Assembly (NCBI GenBank): GCA_004000515.1
Contig: CP034537.1
Coordinates: forward strand, 3,796,001 to 3,860,000
Source of the DNA: Pseudomonas poae
Lineage (GTDB): Bacteria > Pseudomonadota > Gammaproteobacteria > Pseudomonadales > Pseudomonadaceae
DNA: 64,000 nt
Direction: 5' to 3'
Below are positions 1 through 8,791 of this stretch, one piece after another; position 1 is the stretch's first letter; the number at the start of each line of letters is the position of its first letter. The notes under the pieces are model-generated. The model searched no databases, had not been told where the DNA came from, and worked only from the letters and a program-made list of their open reading frames with translations. A program made the position numbers and the translations under genes.

Positions 1-1
1 C

Positions 2-1522
2 CCGTCGATCTACCCTGACGGCACCGCGCCGTTCTACACCCTGCGCGAGACCGACTACCAAGTGGCAGCCGGTGGCAAGGGCAAGGTCGCCGAGTGGAAC
101 TGGGATTTGAGTTCGACTTTTGGCCGCGACAAGGGCGTGGCCGGTGCCGATGACACCCTCAACGCGTCGCTGGGTCCGTCGAGCCCGACCCACTTCACCA
201 CCTACACCAACTACTTCGACCAGTGGACCAACAACTTCGACCTCACCCGCGCCTTTGACGTGGGCCTGAGCAAGCCGCTGCAAATCTCCGGCGGCCTTGA
301 GCACCGGCATGAGCGTTACAAAACCGAGTCCGGCAACCCGCTGTCGTACATCAACGGTGGCTACATCTACCCAAGCGGCCCACTGGCCGGGCAGCCAGGT
401 GCGGTAGGCGCGCAGGGCGCGATCACCCTGACGCCGGAAGACGAAGGCCAGGCCAGTCGCAACAGCTACGCCAGCTATGTGGATGTGGGCGTCAACCCCA
501 CCGAAAAGCTCTACGTCGGCGTGGCAGGGCGGTTCGAACATTACGACGACGACTCGGGAAACACCCGCAGCGGCAAGCTGTCGCTGCGTTACGACCTGAC
601 CCCAGAGTTCGCCTTGCGCGGCACCCTGAGCAATGGTTTCCGCGCACCGTCGCTGTCGCAGTCGGTGTATGCGCAAACCGCCAACCAGTACACCTCGGTC
701 AACGGCGTGGCGCAGTTCGTCGAGGCCAAGTCGGTACGGGTTGATTCCGTGCTGGGCCAGGCTCTGGGGGCGGAGGCGCTCAAACCGGAGAAGTCGCGCA
801 ATATCAGCGTCGGGTTTGCCTGGAAGCCGGTCCAGGAAGCCAACGTGACCCTGGATGCCTACCAGATCGAGATCCGTGACCGCATCGCCCAGACCGGCTT
901 CCTGTATGGCACCGGCGTTGACCAGATCCTGCAAGCCAACGGTTTCCGCCCTGGCTACCGGGTGAAGTACTTCACCAACGCCGCCGACACCACCACGCGC
1001 GGTATCGACCTGGTCACCGACTACCGCGTCGATTACGGCGCCCTGGGTACCGTCAAGTACGGCGTCGCGGCCAACTACAACAAAACCACCATCGACAGCA
1101 TCAAGTCGACGCCTGCCTCCCTCACCGCTGCCGGCAGCAACCTGGTGCTGTTCGACCGCGTCGCCCAGGGCTACCTGACTGTGGCCAACCCCAAGACCAA
1201 GCTGATCCTCAGCGCCAACTGGAAGGTCGACAACTTCGACATCAACGCCGGCCTGACCCGCTATGACAAGGTCATCGCCCGCGACGCCAACCCCGCCTAT
1301 GACGTGACCTACGGCGCCAAATGGCTGACCGACCTGGAGGTGGCCTACAACCTCACCAAGGACCTGAACCTGGCGGTGGGCGCCAACAACATCCTCAACG
1401 TCAAGGCCGACAACAACGCATTCCCCCAAGGCGATATCAACGGTTTTCCGAAGTTCGGCAGCATCTCGCCGTTCGATCCCTACGGTGCGTTCTGGTACAC
1501 CCGCGCCACCTACAACTTCTGA
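2..1522 (+). CDS. TonB-dependent receptor, C-terminal part (5' end outside window)
   Basis: This is the barrel portion of an outer-membrane TonB-dependent receptor that imports a scarce ligand using the TonB-ExbBD energy system. The frame is open from base 2, so the plug domain and signal peptide lie upstream of the window. About 506 residues are visible, with repeated amphipathic beta-strand patterns, the GFRAPSLSQ segment common in receptor barrels, and a C-terminal YTRATYNF ending in Phe, as expected for BAM-dependent insertion. It is a clear paralogue of the receptor at 25470-27966, sharing for example the AGRFEHY and SGKLS blocks. A luciferase-like monooxygenase follows after 13 bases and then a full ABC importer, so the ligand is probably an organic nutrient and not iron. 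This last point is inference from context. Confidence 0.9.
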   Translation, partial: PSIYPDGTAPFYTLRETDYQVAAGGKGKVAEWNWDLSSTFGRDKGVAGADDTLNASLGPSSPTHFTTYTNYFDQWTNNFDLTRAFDVGLSKPLQISGGLEHRHERYKTESGNPLSYINGGYIYPSGPLAGQPGAVGAQGAITLTPEDEGQASRNSYASYVDVGVNPTEKLYVGVAGRFEHYDDDSGNTRSGKLSLRYDLTPEFALRGTLSNGFRAPSLSQSVYAQTANQYTSVNGVAQFVEAKSVRVDSVLGQALGAEALKPEKSRNISVGFAWKPVQEANVTLDAYQIEIRDRIAQTGFLYGTGVDQILQANGFRPGYRVKYFTNAADTTTRGIDLVTDYRVDYGALGTVKYGVAANYNKTTIDSIKSTPASLTAAGSNLVLFDRVAQGYLTVANPKTKLILSANWKVDNFDINAGLTRYDKVIARDANPAYDVTYGAKWLTDLEVAYNLTKDLNLAVGANNILNVKADNNAFPQGDINGFPKFGSISPFDPYGAFWYTRATYNF

Positions 1523-1535
1523 TGAGGACTGCGAC

Positions 1536-2877
1536 ATGAGCCAACACGACCGCCAAATCCTGCTCGGCGCCTTCATCCCCAGTGCGGGCATCATGGGCTC
1601 TGCGTGGCGCCACCCGAGCGCGGCCACGGACTCGTTCCGCGACTTCGAGCACTACCGCTGGATCGCCGAAAAACTTGAGGCGGCGCGCTTTCATGCGCTG
1701 TTCTTCAATGATTCGGTAAACGTTGAACTCGACCTGCAGGCCCTGGCACGCGGGCCCAACAGTGTGCGCTGGGACCCGCTGGTGCTGCTGCCGGCGCTGG
1801 CGTTGGTCACGCGCCATATCGGCCTGATCGCGACCGCCAGCACCACCTATAACGAGCCGTACAACATCGCGCGCAAGTTCGCCAACATCGACCACTTGAG
1901 CGGTGGCCGGGTCGGCTGGAATCTGGTGACGTCCCTGGGCGGCGGCGAGAATTTCAATCGTGATGATCACATCAAGCACGCCGACCGCTACGAGCGCGCC
2001 GAAGAGTTCTATGACGTGGTCACCGGCCTGTGGGACAGCTGGGCCGACGATGCCTTTATCCAGGACAAGGCCAGCGGGAAATGGCTGGATACCGACAAGC
2101 TGCATGTGCTCAACCACCACGGCAAACACTTCCAGGTGCAAGGCCCGCTGAACGCTTCGCGGCCGGTGCAGGGTATCCGGTGATCGCCCAGGCCGGGTCC
2201 TCCGACGCCGGTCGGCGGCTGGCTGCGCGGGCAGGGAGTTGATTTTCACCGCACAACACACGGTGGAGCAGGGCCTGGCGTTCTATCAGGAGATCAAGCA
2301 GACCGCCGCTGCGCTGGGGCGCAACCCCGAGCACCTGAAGGTGCTGCCGGGGGTGTCCACCGTGATTGGCCGCACCCAGGCGGAAGCCCAGGCCAAGTAC
2401 GACCAGTTGCAGGAGCTGCAAGACCCGAAAACCTTCCTCAGTTCGATCTCGCGCTTTACCAGCCTGGGTTTTGACCTGTCGGAGCTGCCGTTCGATTCGC
2501 TGGTGCCGTTGCCGCCGGAGCACTTCGACACCAACACCCACAAGAGCCGGCAGAAATTGGTGTTCGACCTGATCCGCCGCGAGCGCCCAACGGTGCGCGA
2601 GCTGTTCAACAAACTCACCGCGGGTGGCCATCGCATCCTGATCGGCACGCCCGAAAGCGTGGCGGATGACTTCCAGGAATGGTTCGAAAGTGGCGCTGCC
2701 GATGGCTTCAACGTGATGTTCTCCGGGCTGCACCAAAGCATCACGGATTTCACCGAGGGCGTGGTGCCGGAGTTGCAGCGCCGTGGCCTGTTCCGTCGGG
2801 AATACCAGGGCCAGACCCTGCGCGAGAACCTTGGGCTGCCGTATATCGCCAACCGTCATCAGGGAGCGCGTACATGA
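1536..2877 (+). CDS. LLM-class FMN-dependent monooxygenase (NtaA/SnaA/DszA type), two apparent frameshifts
   Basis: This is a luciferase-like flavin monooxygenase that would use FMNH2 and O2 supplied by a separate reductase, probably cytoplasmic. The ATG at 1536 follows a GAGGA ribosome site. Family hallmarks include WRHP near the start, YNEPYNIARKFANIDHLS and the GRVGWNLVTS segment near residues 125-135. Reading breaks at the GGG at 2171-2173 and again at the GGG at 2234-2236. Adding one G at each site gives a continuous 447-residue protein, the usual family size. The stop overlaps the ATG of the next gene (ATGA). Enzymes of this group cleave C-S or C-N bonds in organosulfur compounds, aminopolycarboxylates and similar substrates. 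The importer downstream probably supplies the substrate, whose identity I cannot tell. Confidence 0.85.
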
Positions 2878-4448
2878 AGCAGCTTTCAGTCGCGATGCTG
2901 GCGTTGCTCTTGGCGGCGTGCGGCGGGCCGTCCGACAAGGTCACCCAGGCGGATGCCTCCAAACCCCAAAGCGGCGGCACCTTGCGCGTGGCGCTGGACG
3001 GCGACCCGCAGTGCGTCGACCCGCAGCAGGCCGGCAACAACACCGCGCTGAACGTGGGGCGCCAACTGGTGGATTCGCTGACCGATCAAGACCCGGTCAC
3101 CGGCGACATCGTGCCGTGGCTGGCCGAGCGTTGGGAGGTGGACGCGGATTCGCGGCGCTTTACCTTCGTGCTGCGCCAAGGCGCCACGTTCAGCGATGGC
3201 GCGCCGGTGGACGCGGCTGCCGTCAAGGCCAACCTGGAGGCCATCGTGGCCTTGGGCGCGCGTTCGATCCTGGGCTCGACCTACCTGGCGGGCCTCAAAA
3301 GCATCGAGACGCCGGACAGCCACACCGTGGTGGTGGCGTTCGCGCAACCCAACGCGCAATTCCTCCAAGCCACCTCGACCATGACCTTGGGGTTGTTGTC
3401 GCCGGCCAACCTGGCGCTGCCTTCGGGCGACCGCTGCCAGGGTCAGTTGGTCGGTTCGGGGCCGTTTGTGCTCAAGTCATTCGTGCATAACCAAAAGGTC
3501 TCGCTGGTGCGCCGTGACGACTATGCATGGGGTTCATCGCTGTCGGCGCACAAGGGCAAGGCCTGGCTGGACGGGATCGAGTTCCTGATCATTCCCGAAT
3601 CCGGCGTGCGCCTGGGCAGCCTGGCTTCCGGGCAGATCGAGGTGAACACCAGCGTGGCACCCCAGGATGAACCGAGCATCGAAGGGCAAGGCCTGGTGCT
3701 GTTGACCCGTGCCAATCCCGGTGTGGTATTCAACCTGGCACTGAACGAATCGACGCCGCTGTTCGCCGACATCAAGGTGCGCCAGGCGCTGAGCAAGGCG
3801 ATTGACCGCGCCGAGTTGCAGCGCATCATTTCGCGCTATCAGAAACCGGCGACTGCGTTGCTGGCCACCAGCACGCCGCTGTACCGCGACTTTTCCAGCC
3901 TGTTGGCCTATGACCCGGACGGCGCACGCAAACTGCTGGACGAAGCCGGGTGGCAAGTGGGTGCCGACGGCGTGCGGGTCAAGGATGGCAAGCGCCTGTC
4001 GTTTCGCCTGGATTACTGGCAGCAGACGCCGATCCTGGAACTGGTGCAGCAACAGTTGAAGGGCGTGGGCATCGAGTTCCAGTTGAACAAGTCCACCATC
4101 AGCCAGGTCACTGCGATTCAGGCTAACGGGGATTTCAGTGTGCGTTTCCTCAACCTCACCCGTGCCGACCCGGACGTGTTGCGCACGGTGTATTACGCCC
4201 AGGGTTACAACATTAACCAACGCCAGCCGAGTGAAGTGGACCGGTTGTTGCGCGAGTCCTCCGAAACCCTCGACACCGCCAAGCGCCAAGTGCTGGTCGA
4301 CCAGGCCAGTGAGTTGCTGCTGCGCGACGGCCATGCGATAGCCTTGGTGGAGCTGGCGACGGTGTTGGCCCACGGCAAGAAAGTGCAGGGCCTGCATTAC
4401 GAAGCGTCGTCACGCCTGCAATTCTTCGACACCTGGTTGCAGCCATGA
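2874..4448 (+). CDS. ABC transporter substrate-binding lipoprotein, family 5 (peptide/nickel type)
   Basis: This is the periplasmic solute receptor of a DppA/OppA/NikA-type importer. The 524-residue product begins MKQLSVAMLALLLAACGG, a lipoprotein signal with lipobox LAAC and Cys16 as the acylation site, so it should be membrane-tethered. The SBP_bac_5 pattern is clear: SGGTLRVALDGDP after the linker, PWLAERWEVD, TFVLRQGATFSDGAP, and IKVRQALSKAIDRAEL in the second lobe. Its start overlaps the monooxygenase stop and its stop overlaps the first permease gene, so all are translationally coupled. It resembles the binding proteins found beside luciferase-like monooxygenases in enterobacterial and rhizobial loci. 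The ligand is unknown; a sulfur-containing peptide or glutathione-like compound is possible. Confidence 0.9.
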   Translation: MKQLSVAMLALLLAACGGPSDKVTQADASKPQSGGTLRVALDGDPQCVDPQQAGNNTALNVGRQLVDSLTDQDPVTGDIVPWLAERWEVDADSRRFTFVLRQGATFSDGAPVDAAAVKANLEAIVALGARSILGSTYLAGLKSIETPDSHTVVVAFAQPNAQFLQATSTMTLGLLSPANLALPSGDRCQGQLVGSGPFVLKSFVHNQKVSLVRRDDYAWGSSLSAHKGKAWLDGIEFLIIPESGVRLGSLASGQIEVNTSVAPQDEPSIEGQGLVLLTRANPGVVFNLALNESTPLFADIKVRQALSKAIDRAELQRIISRYQKPATALLATSTPLYRDFSSLLAYDPDGARKLLDEAGWQVGADGVRVKDGKRLSFRLDYWQQTPILELVQQQLKGVGIEFQLNKSTISQVTAIQANGDFSVRFLNLTRADPDVLRTVYYAQGYNINQRQPSEVDRLLRESSETLDTAKRQVLVDQASELLLRDGHAIALVELATVLAHGKKVQGLHYEASSRLQFFDTWLQP

Positions 4449-5395
4449 AAGGCGCGGCGTTTTACCTGTTGGCCCGGGGCGGGCAGGCGTTGTTGGTGTT
4501 GTGGGCGGCGTTCAGTTTGTCGTTCGTGATTCTGTATGCGCTGCCCAGCGACCCGGTGAGCATCATGCTGAACCAGAGCGGCGAGCAGAGCACGGTCAAC
4601 CAACAGCAAGTGGCGCAGTTGCGTGCGCAGTACCACCTGGATGAACCGCTGGCGGTGCAGTACGGCATTGCGTTGTGGCATGCGGTGCAACTGGATTTTG
4701 GCAACTCGATCCAGAGTGGCCAGCCGGTGTCGGCCTCATTGGCTGAAGCATTGCCGAAGACGGCGGCGCTGGCGCTGGTGTCGTTGGTGGTTTCATTGGT
4801 GCTGGGTGTGGGCCTGGCGCTGCTGGCCAGCCTGACCCGCCAGCGTTGGTTGCGCGATTTACTGCTCGGCTTGCCGGCGGTGGCGGTGTCGCTGCCGACC
4901 TTTTGGGTGGGGTTGCTGCTGTTGCAGTGGTTTTCGTTTGGCTGGCACCTGTTCCCGGCGATGGGCAATCAGGGGCTGGCCTCGTTGGTGCTACCAACAC
5001 TCACCTTGGCGATTCCCACCAGCGCAGTGATCGCCCAGGTGTTGGCGCGTTCGCTGGCGGCGACCTCGCGGCTGCCCTTCGTCGACGCCCTGCGCGCCAA
5101 GGGCCTGAGCCCGTTGCGGGTGCTGCTGACCCATGTGCTGCATAACGCGGTGATCCCGATCCTCAGCCTCAGCGGTGTGATTGTCGGTTCGCTGCTGGCA
5201 GGTTCCGTGGTCACCGAAACCGTTTTCTCGCGCGAAGGTATCGGCCGCCTGGCCCAAGGCGCGGTGAGCAGCCAAGACATCCCGGTGGTGCAGGGCGTGG
5301 TGGTGCTGGCGGCGCTGATATTCATCACAGTCAACCTGTTGGTGGACCTGTTGTATCCCTTGCTCGATCCACGCATTCGCGGAGCCGCACGATGA
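4445..5395 (+). CDS. ABC transporter permease, DppB/GsiC type
   Basis: This is the first inner-membrane permease subunit of the peptide-type importer, 316 residues. It has an N-terminal membrane helix (residues about 8-28), the DPVSIMLNQSG-type periplasmic stretch, and then several hydrophobic helices. The coupling (EAA) loop appears as VDALRAKGLSPLRVLLTHVL, and the family C-terminal motif LLYPLLDPRIR is present. The reading frame is intact. It starts inside the stop of the binding-protein gene and overlaps the next permease (ATGA at 5392), so the subunits are probably made in stoichiometric amounts. Confidence 0.92.
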   Translation: MKGAAFYLLARGGQALLVLWAAFSLSFVILYALPSDPVSIMLNQSGEQSTVNQQQVAQLRAQYHLDEPLAVQYGIALWHAVQLDFGNSIQSGQPVSASLAEALPKTAALALVSLVVSLVLGVGLALLASLTRQRWLRDLLLGLPAVAVSLPTFWVGLLLLQWFSFGWHLFPAMGNQGLASLVLPTLTLAIPTSAVIAQVLARSLAATSRLPFVDALRAKGLSPLRVLLTHVLHNAVIPILSLSGVIVGSLLAGSVVTETVFSREGIGRLAQGAVSSQDIPVVQGVVVLAALIFITVNLLVDLLYPLLDPRIRGAAR

Positions 5396-6245
5396 GCCTT
5401 GCATTGGCTGCCGTGCTGCCACGGCCGCGTTATTTCACGCTGCTGCGGCGGCGTCCATTGTTGCCGCTGGGCGTGATCGTGTTGTTGCTGGTACTCGGTT
5501 GGGCGCTGTGGCCGCAGTTGTTTACGCATTTCGATCCGTTGCTCGGGGTGCCGGCCAACGCATTGCAAAGCCCTCGACCGCGCATTGGTTCGGTACCGAT
5601 CACCTGGGGCGCGACCTCTACAGCCGCACCGTATACGGCGCTGGGCTGTCGTTGCGCGCGACGTTACTGGCGGTGTTGATCGCGTTGTTCAGCGGCATTG
5701 TGCTGGGCGTATTGGCCGGTTTTTTCGGCGGCTGGGTCGATGCCGTCTTGATGCGCTTGGTGGAAGTACTGATGGCGATCCCCGCGCTATTGCTGGCGAT
5801 GGCGGTGATCACGGTGCTGGGGTTTGGCACAGTGAATATCGCCTTGGCGGTGGGGTTGTCGTCGGTGGCGACCTTCGCCCGCCTGGTGCGGGGTGAAGTG
5901 TTGCGCTGGCGCGCCAGTACCTTCGTCGAAGCGGCGTCGGCCTGTGGCGTGGGGCCGTGGACCATTATCGTGCGGCACATCCTGCCCCACGCCAGCGCGC
6001 CGGTGTTGGCCTTGGCGGCGTTGGAATTTGGCAGCGCGGTGCTGTCGGTCTCGGCCCTGAGTTTTCTCGGCTTTGGCGCACCGCCGCCGCAACCGGAATG
6101 GGGGTTGTTGGTGGCCGAAGGGCGTAACTACATGATCTCCGCCTGGTGGTACACCAGCCTGCCAGGCCTGGTGGTGGCGGCGGTGGTGGTATCGGCCAAT
6201 CAACTGGCGCGGGCGTTGCAACAGGATCAAGGAATTGCGAGATGA
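5392..6245 (+). CDS. ABC transporter permease, DppC/GsiD type, one apparent frameshift
   Basis: This is the second permease subunit of the importer. The N-terminal cytoplasmic tail (LRRRPLLPLG) and first helix are read in one frame up to the CCC at 5571-5573. The rest, including HWFGTDHLGRDLYSR, continues in another. Restoring one C gives 284 residues, normal for DppC. GTDHLGRDLYSRTVYGA is the classic start of the family's membrane domain, and FVEAASACGVGPWTIIVRH is the EAA loop that contacts the ATPase. The end overlaps the ATPase start (ATGA at 6242). Confidence 0.88.
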
Positions 6246-7859
6246 CCGAGCAAGTGTTGTTGGATGTACGCGAACTGCGCATCGCCTACCACGGCCGTGA
6301 CGGGCGCACCGAAGGCGTGGCAGGTATCGATTTTCAACTCAAGGCCGGGGAAATCCTGGCGATTGTCGGCGAGTCCGGCTCGGGAAAATCCACCACCGCT
6401 GCGGCGCTGGTGGGGTTGCTGGCAGGCAATGCGCAGATCGAATCCGGCAGCATTCGCCTGGCGGGCAGGAACTGACCACCGCCAGCGAGCGCCAATGGCA
6501 AAGCATTCGCGGGCGCAGCGTGGGCTTTGTGCCGCAGGACCCGGCGTTGTCCCTGGACCCGGTGAAACGCATCGGCCAGCAGTTGGTGGAAGCGTTGACC
6601 CTGCACGGCGTACCTAAACCGCTGGCACGCCAACGCAGCTTGGACCTGCTGCGGGAAGTCGGTTTGGTGGAGGCCGAACGGGTTGCGCGAGGCTATCCCC
6701 ACCAACTCTCCGGCGGCATGCGCCAACGGGTACTGATCGCCATCGCCCTGGCCAACGACCCACCGCTGGTGATCGCCGACGAACCCACCAGCGCGCTGGA
6801 TGTGGGCGTGCAGCGGCAGATTCTCGACCGCCTGCAAACCCTGGCCCGCGAGCGCGGCACGGCGGTGTTGTTGATCACCCATGACCTGGGCGTGGCGCTG
6901 GACCGGGCGGATCGGCTGCTGGTGATGCACCAGGGCCGGATTGTCGAGACGGGCGCGGCGCGCCAGGTATTCCAGGCGCCGCAGCATGCCTATACGCGGC
7001 AACTGCTGGAAGCGGCGCCGAGTTTGTTGGTGCAGCAGCGGCGGCAGGTGAGTGCAGTGCGGGTTGATGAAACGCCGCTGTTGACGGTGCAGGGGTTGAG
7101 CAAGGACTTCTCCACCTGGCGCCAGCCGGGCCGTTGGCGGTGGACGATGTGTCGTTCCACTTGCCACGCCACGGCACGACCAGCCTGGTCGGCGAGTCGG
7201 GCTCGGGCAAATCCACCACGGCGCGGTTGATCCTGGGGCTGGAGCGGTTGGACAGCGGCAGTGTGCTGTTTGACGGGCAAGACATCAGCCGGGTGTCGCG
7301 GCGCGATTGGCAGGCGTTGCGACGGCGGATTCAGGTGGTGTATCAGAACCCCTACGCGTCGCTGAACCCACGCTTGAGTTTGGAGCAGATCATCAGCGAG
7401 CCGCTGCAGGCGTTTGATATCGGCGACGCGGCTTGGCGGCGACAGCGCGCGGCGACCTTGCTGGAGCAGGTCGAATTACCGGCGCGGTTGTTGGGGAGCC
7501 GACCGGTGGAATTGTCCGGCGGGCAACGCCAGCGCGTGGCGATTGCGCGGGCGTTGGCGTTGGAGCCGCAGTTGTTGGTGTTGGATGAGCCGTTGTCGGC
7601 GCTGGATGCGTCGATTCAGGGGCAGATCTTGAAGTTGTTGGGGGAGCTGCAGGAGCGGTTGGGGTTGAGCTATTTGTTTATTTCTCATGATTTGGCGGTG
7701 GTGCGGCAGATTTCTGATCATGTGGTGGTGATGCGCTCGGGTAGGGTGGTTGAGCAGGGGGATTGCGAGCAGATTTTTTACGGCGCCGGGGAGTGGGTAT
7801 ACGCGGAGTTTGTTGGCGGATATTCCGGGGCGGTTGTTGGAGGTTGGGTGATGGGGTGA
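6242..7859 (+). CDS. ABC transporter ATP-binding protein with two fused nucleotide-binding domains (GsiA-like), two apparent frameshifts
   Basis: This is the energising subunit of the importer, with both ATPase domains in one chain as in GsiA of the glutathione importer. Domain 1 has Walker [10 protein letters not shown] near residue 40, signature LSGGMRQRV and Walker [12 protein letters not shown]. Domain 2 repeats these as [18 protein letters not shown] and [11 protein letters not shown]. The frame breaks at the GG at 6468-6469, just before [13 protein letters not shown], and at the CC at 7131-7132, between the domains. Adding one G and one C gives 539 residues. The fused layout, with two permeases and a family 5 binding protein, is what makes a glutathione/peptide importer the nearest match. 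The 3' end runs into an 8-base tandem repeat that supplies the stop codon. Confidence 0.88.
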
Positions 7860-7894
7860 TGGGGTGATGGGGTGATGGGGTGATGGGGTGATGG
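7846..7894. repeat. Tandem repeat (TGATGGGG)n overlapping the stop of the ATPase gene
   Basis: The octamer TGATGGGG occurs five times in perfect register from 7849 to 7888, with partial units on both sides. The ATPase gene reads into the first unit and stops at the TGA in the second (7857-7859). An 8-base unit is not a multiple of three, so a change in copy number would leave the first in-frame TGA in place but alter the spacer before repeat A. No function is evident. Confidence 0.95.
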
Positions 7895-8221
7895 AGTACA
7901 TATCCGTTGCTGCGGTAACGGCTACTTAGGGTTCCGCCCTTACGGCGGGTCACTTTTGGAAAGGCCCAAAAGTAACCAAAAGGCCTTCGCCCCAACACTC
8001 GGTGCCTCGCTTAGGCTCGGCATGCCCTCACTCCGGCTTTGGAGCGTGGGCCGCCGCGATGGGCCATCTTGGCCCAGCGCGGCTAACCCGGCGTCCTGCC
8101 GGGTTACCCACGCTCCAAAGCCTGCGTTCGGCCAGCGTGTTTGACGGGGCGCTTCTAGATCAAAAGCAAGAGCGCGGCGGCCTTAGAGCCGACCGAGTTT
8201 TCAGTCGGAGTGAGTTCAAAT

Positions 8222-8306
8222 GTGGGAGCTGGCTTGCCTGCGATGGCATCAACTGGGTACGCCTGAAGGATCGAGTTGCCTGCATCGCAGGCAAGCCAGC
8301 TCCCAC
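8222..8306. repeat. REPIN (REP doublet) in repeat A
   Basis: Two inverted REP sequences face each other: GTGGGAGCTGGCTTGCC on the left and GGCAAGCCAGCTCCCAC on the right, separated by a short variable loop. This is the usual arrangement of fluorescent-pseudomonad REP doublets that depend on a RAYT transposase for spread. Confidence 0.9.
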
Positions 8307-8352
8307 AGAAAAGCAAATTTCACAGGGTAAGGAAGCCAGACGCGGTCAAAAT

Positions 8353-8440
8353 GTGGGAGCGGGCTTGCTCGCGAATGCGGTGGATCAGCCAATGAATGTG
8401 TTGACTGACACACTGCATTCGCGAGCAAGCCCGCTCCCAC
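8353..8440. repeat. REPIN (REP doublet), second in repeat A
   Basis: The left REP GTGGGAGCGGGCTTGCTCGC and its inverted partner at the right end form a long hairpin with a GAATGCG/CGCATTC extension. The core belongs to the GTGGGAGC class of P. fluorescens REPs. It differs in one position class from the doublet at 8222, which has CTGGCTTGCC. Confidence 0.9.
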
Positions 8441-8791
8441 ATTTGGATCTCCATACATCAGGCGGACAGCGGTCTGCTTTGGCTCTGGCTTTTGATCTGG
8501 CTTTTGATCTTGATCTTAGGCGCCCCGTTAAACCACGCTGGCCGAACGCAGGCTTGAATCCGTGGGTAACCCGGCAGGACGCCGGGTTAGCCGCCCCGCG
8601 CCATGGATGGCGCGTGGCGGCGGCCCACGGATTCAAGCCGGAGTGAGGGCATGCCGAGCCTAGGCGAGACACCGAGTGGTGGGGCGAAGCGTTTTGCTTA
8701 CTTTTGCGCTTTTCAAAAGTGAGCCGCTGTAAGAGCGGAACCCATATCAGCCGTGACCAAAACAACGGATATGTACACTAACCCTGACCCC

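Larger units (their letters stand above)
7896..8776. repeat. Composite palindromic intergenic repeat, copy A (881 bp)
   Basis: This is a long imperfect inverted repeat that fills the gap between the ATPase and phoD genes. It begins GTACATATCCGTTG and ends with the exact reverse complement (8763-8776). The left half (to about 8175) and right half (from about 8500) are diverged inverted copies of each other, including TTCCGCCCTTACGGCGGGTC, the TTGGAGCGTGGGCC block and the CCTGCGTTCGGCCAGCG block. Two REPINs sit in the centre. Copies B and C occur at 23548 and 37177. Open frames inside it are by-products of the palindrome and I do not call them genes. I see no transposase and no flanking target-site duplication. 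Confidence 0.93.

Noticed and set aside
8222..8440. CRISPR array
   Set aside because: The repeated units are inverted REP doublets and not regularly spaced direct repeats, and no cas genes are present.
8002..8646. Long open frames inside the palindromic repeats (also near 23690-24416 and 37295-37910)
   Set aside because: They arise from the same inverted repeat in all three copies, read in either direction, encode low-complexity Arg/Pro/Ser-rich strings and have no ribosome sites.
7896..8776. Insertion sequence with 14-bp terminal inverted repeats
   Set aside because: There is no transposase gene and no target-site duplication around any of the three copies, and the interior is itself an inverted repeat.
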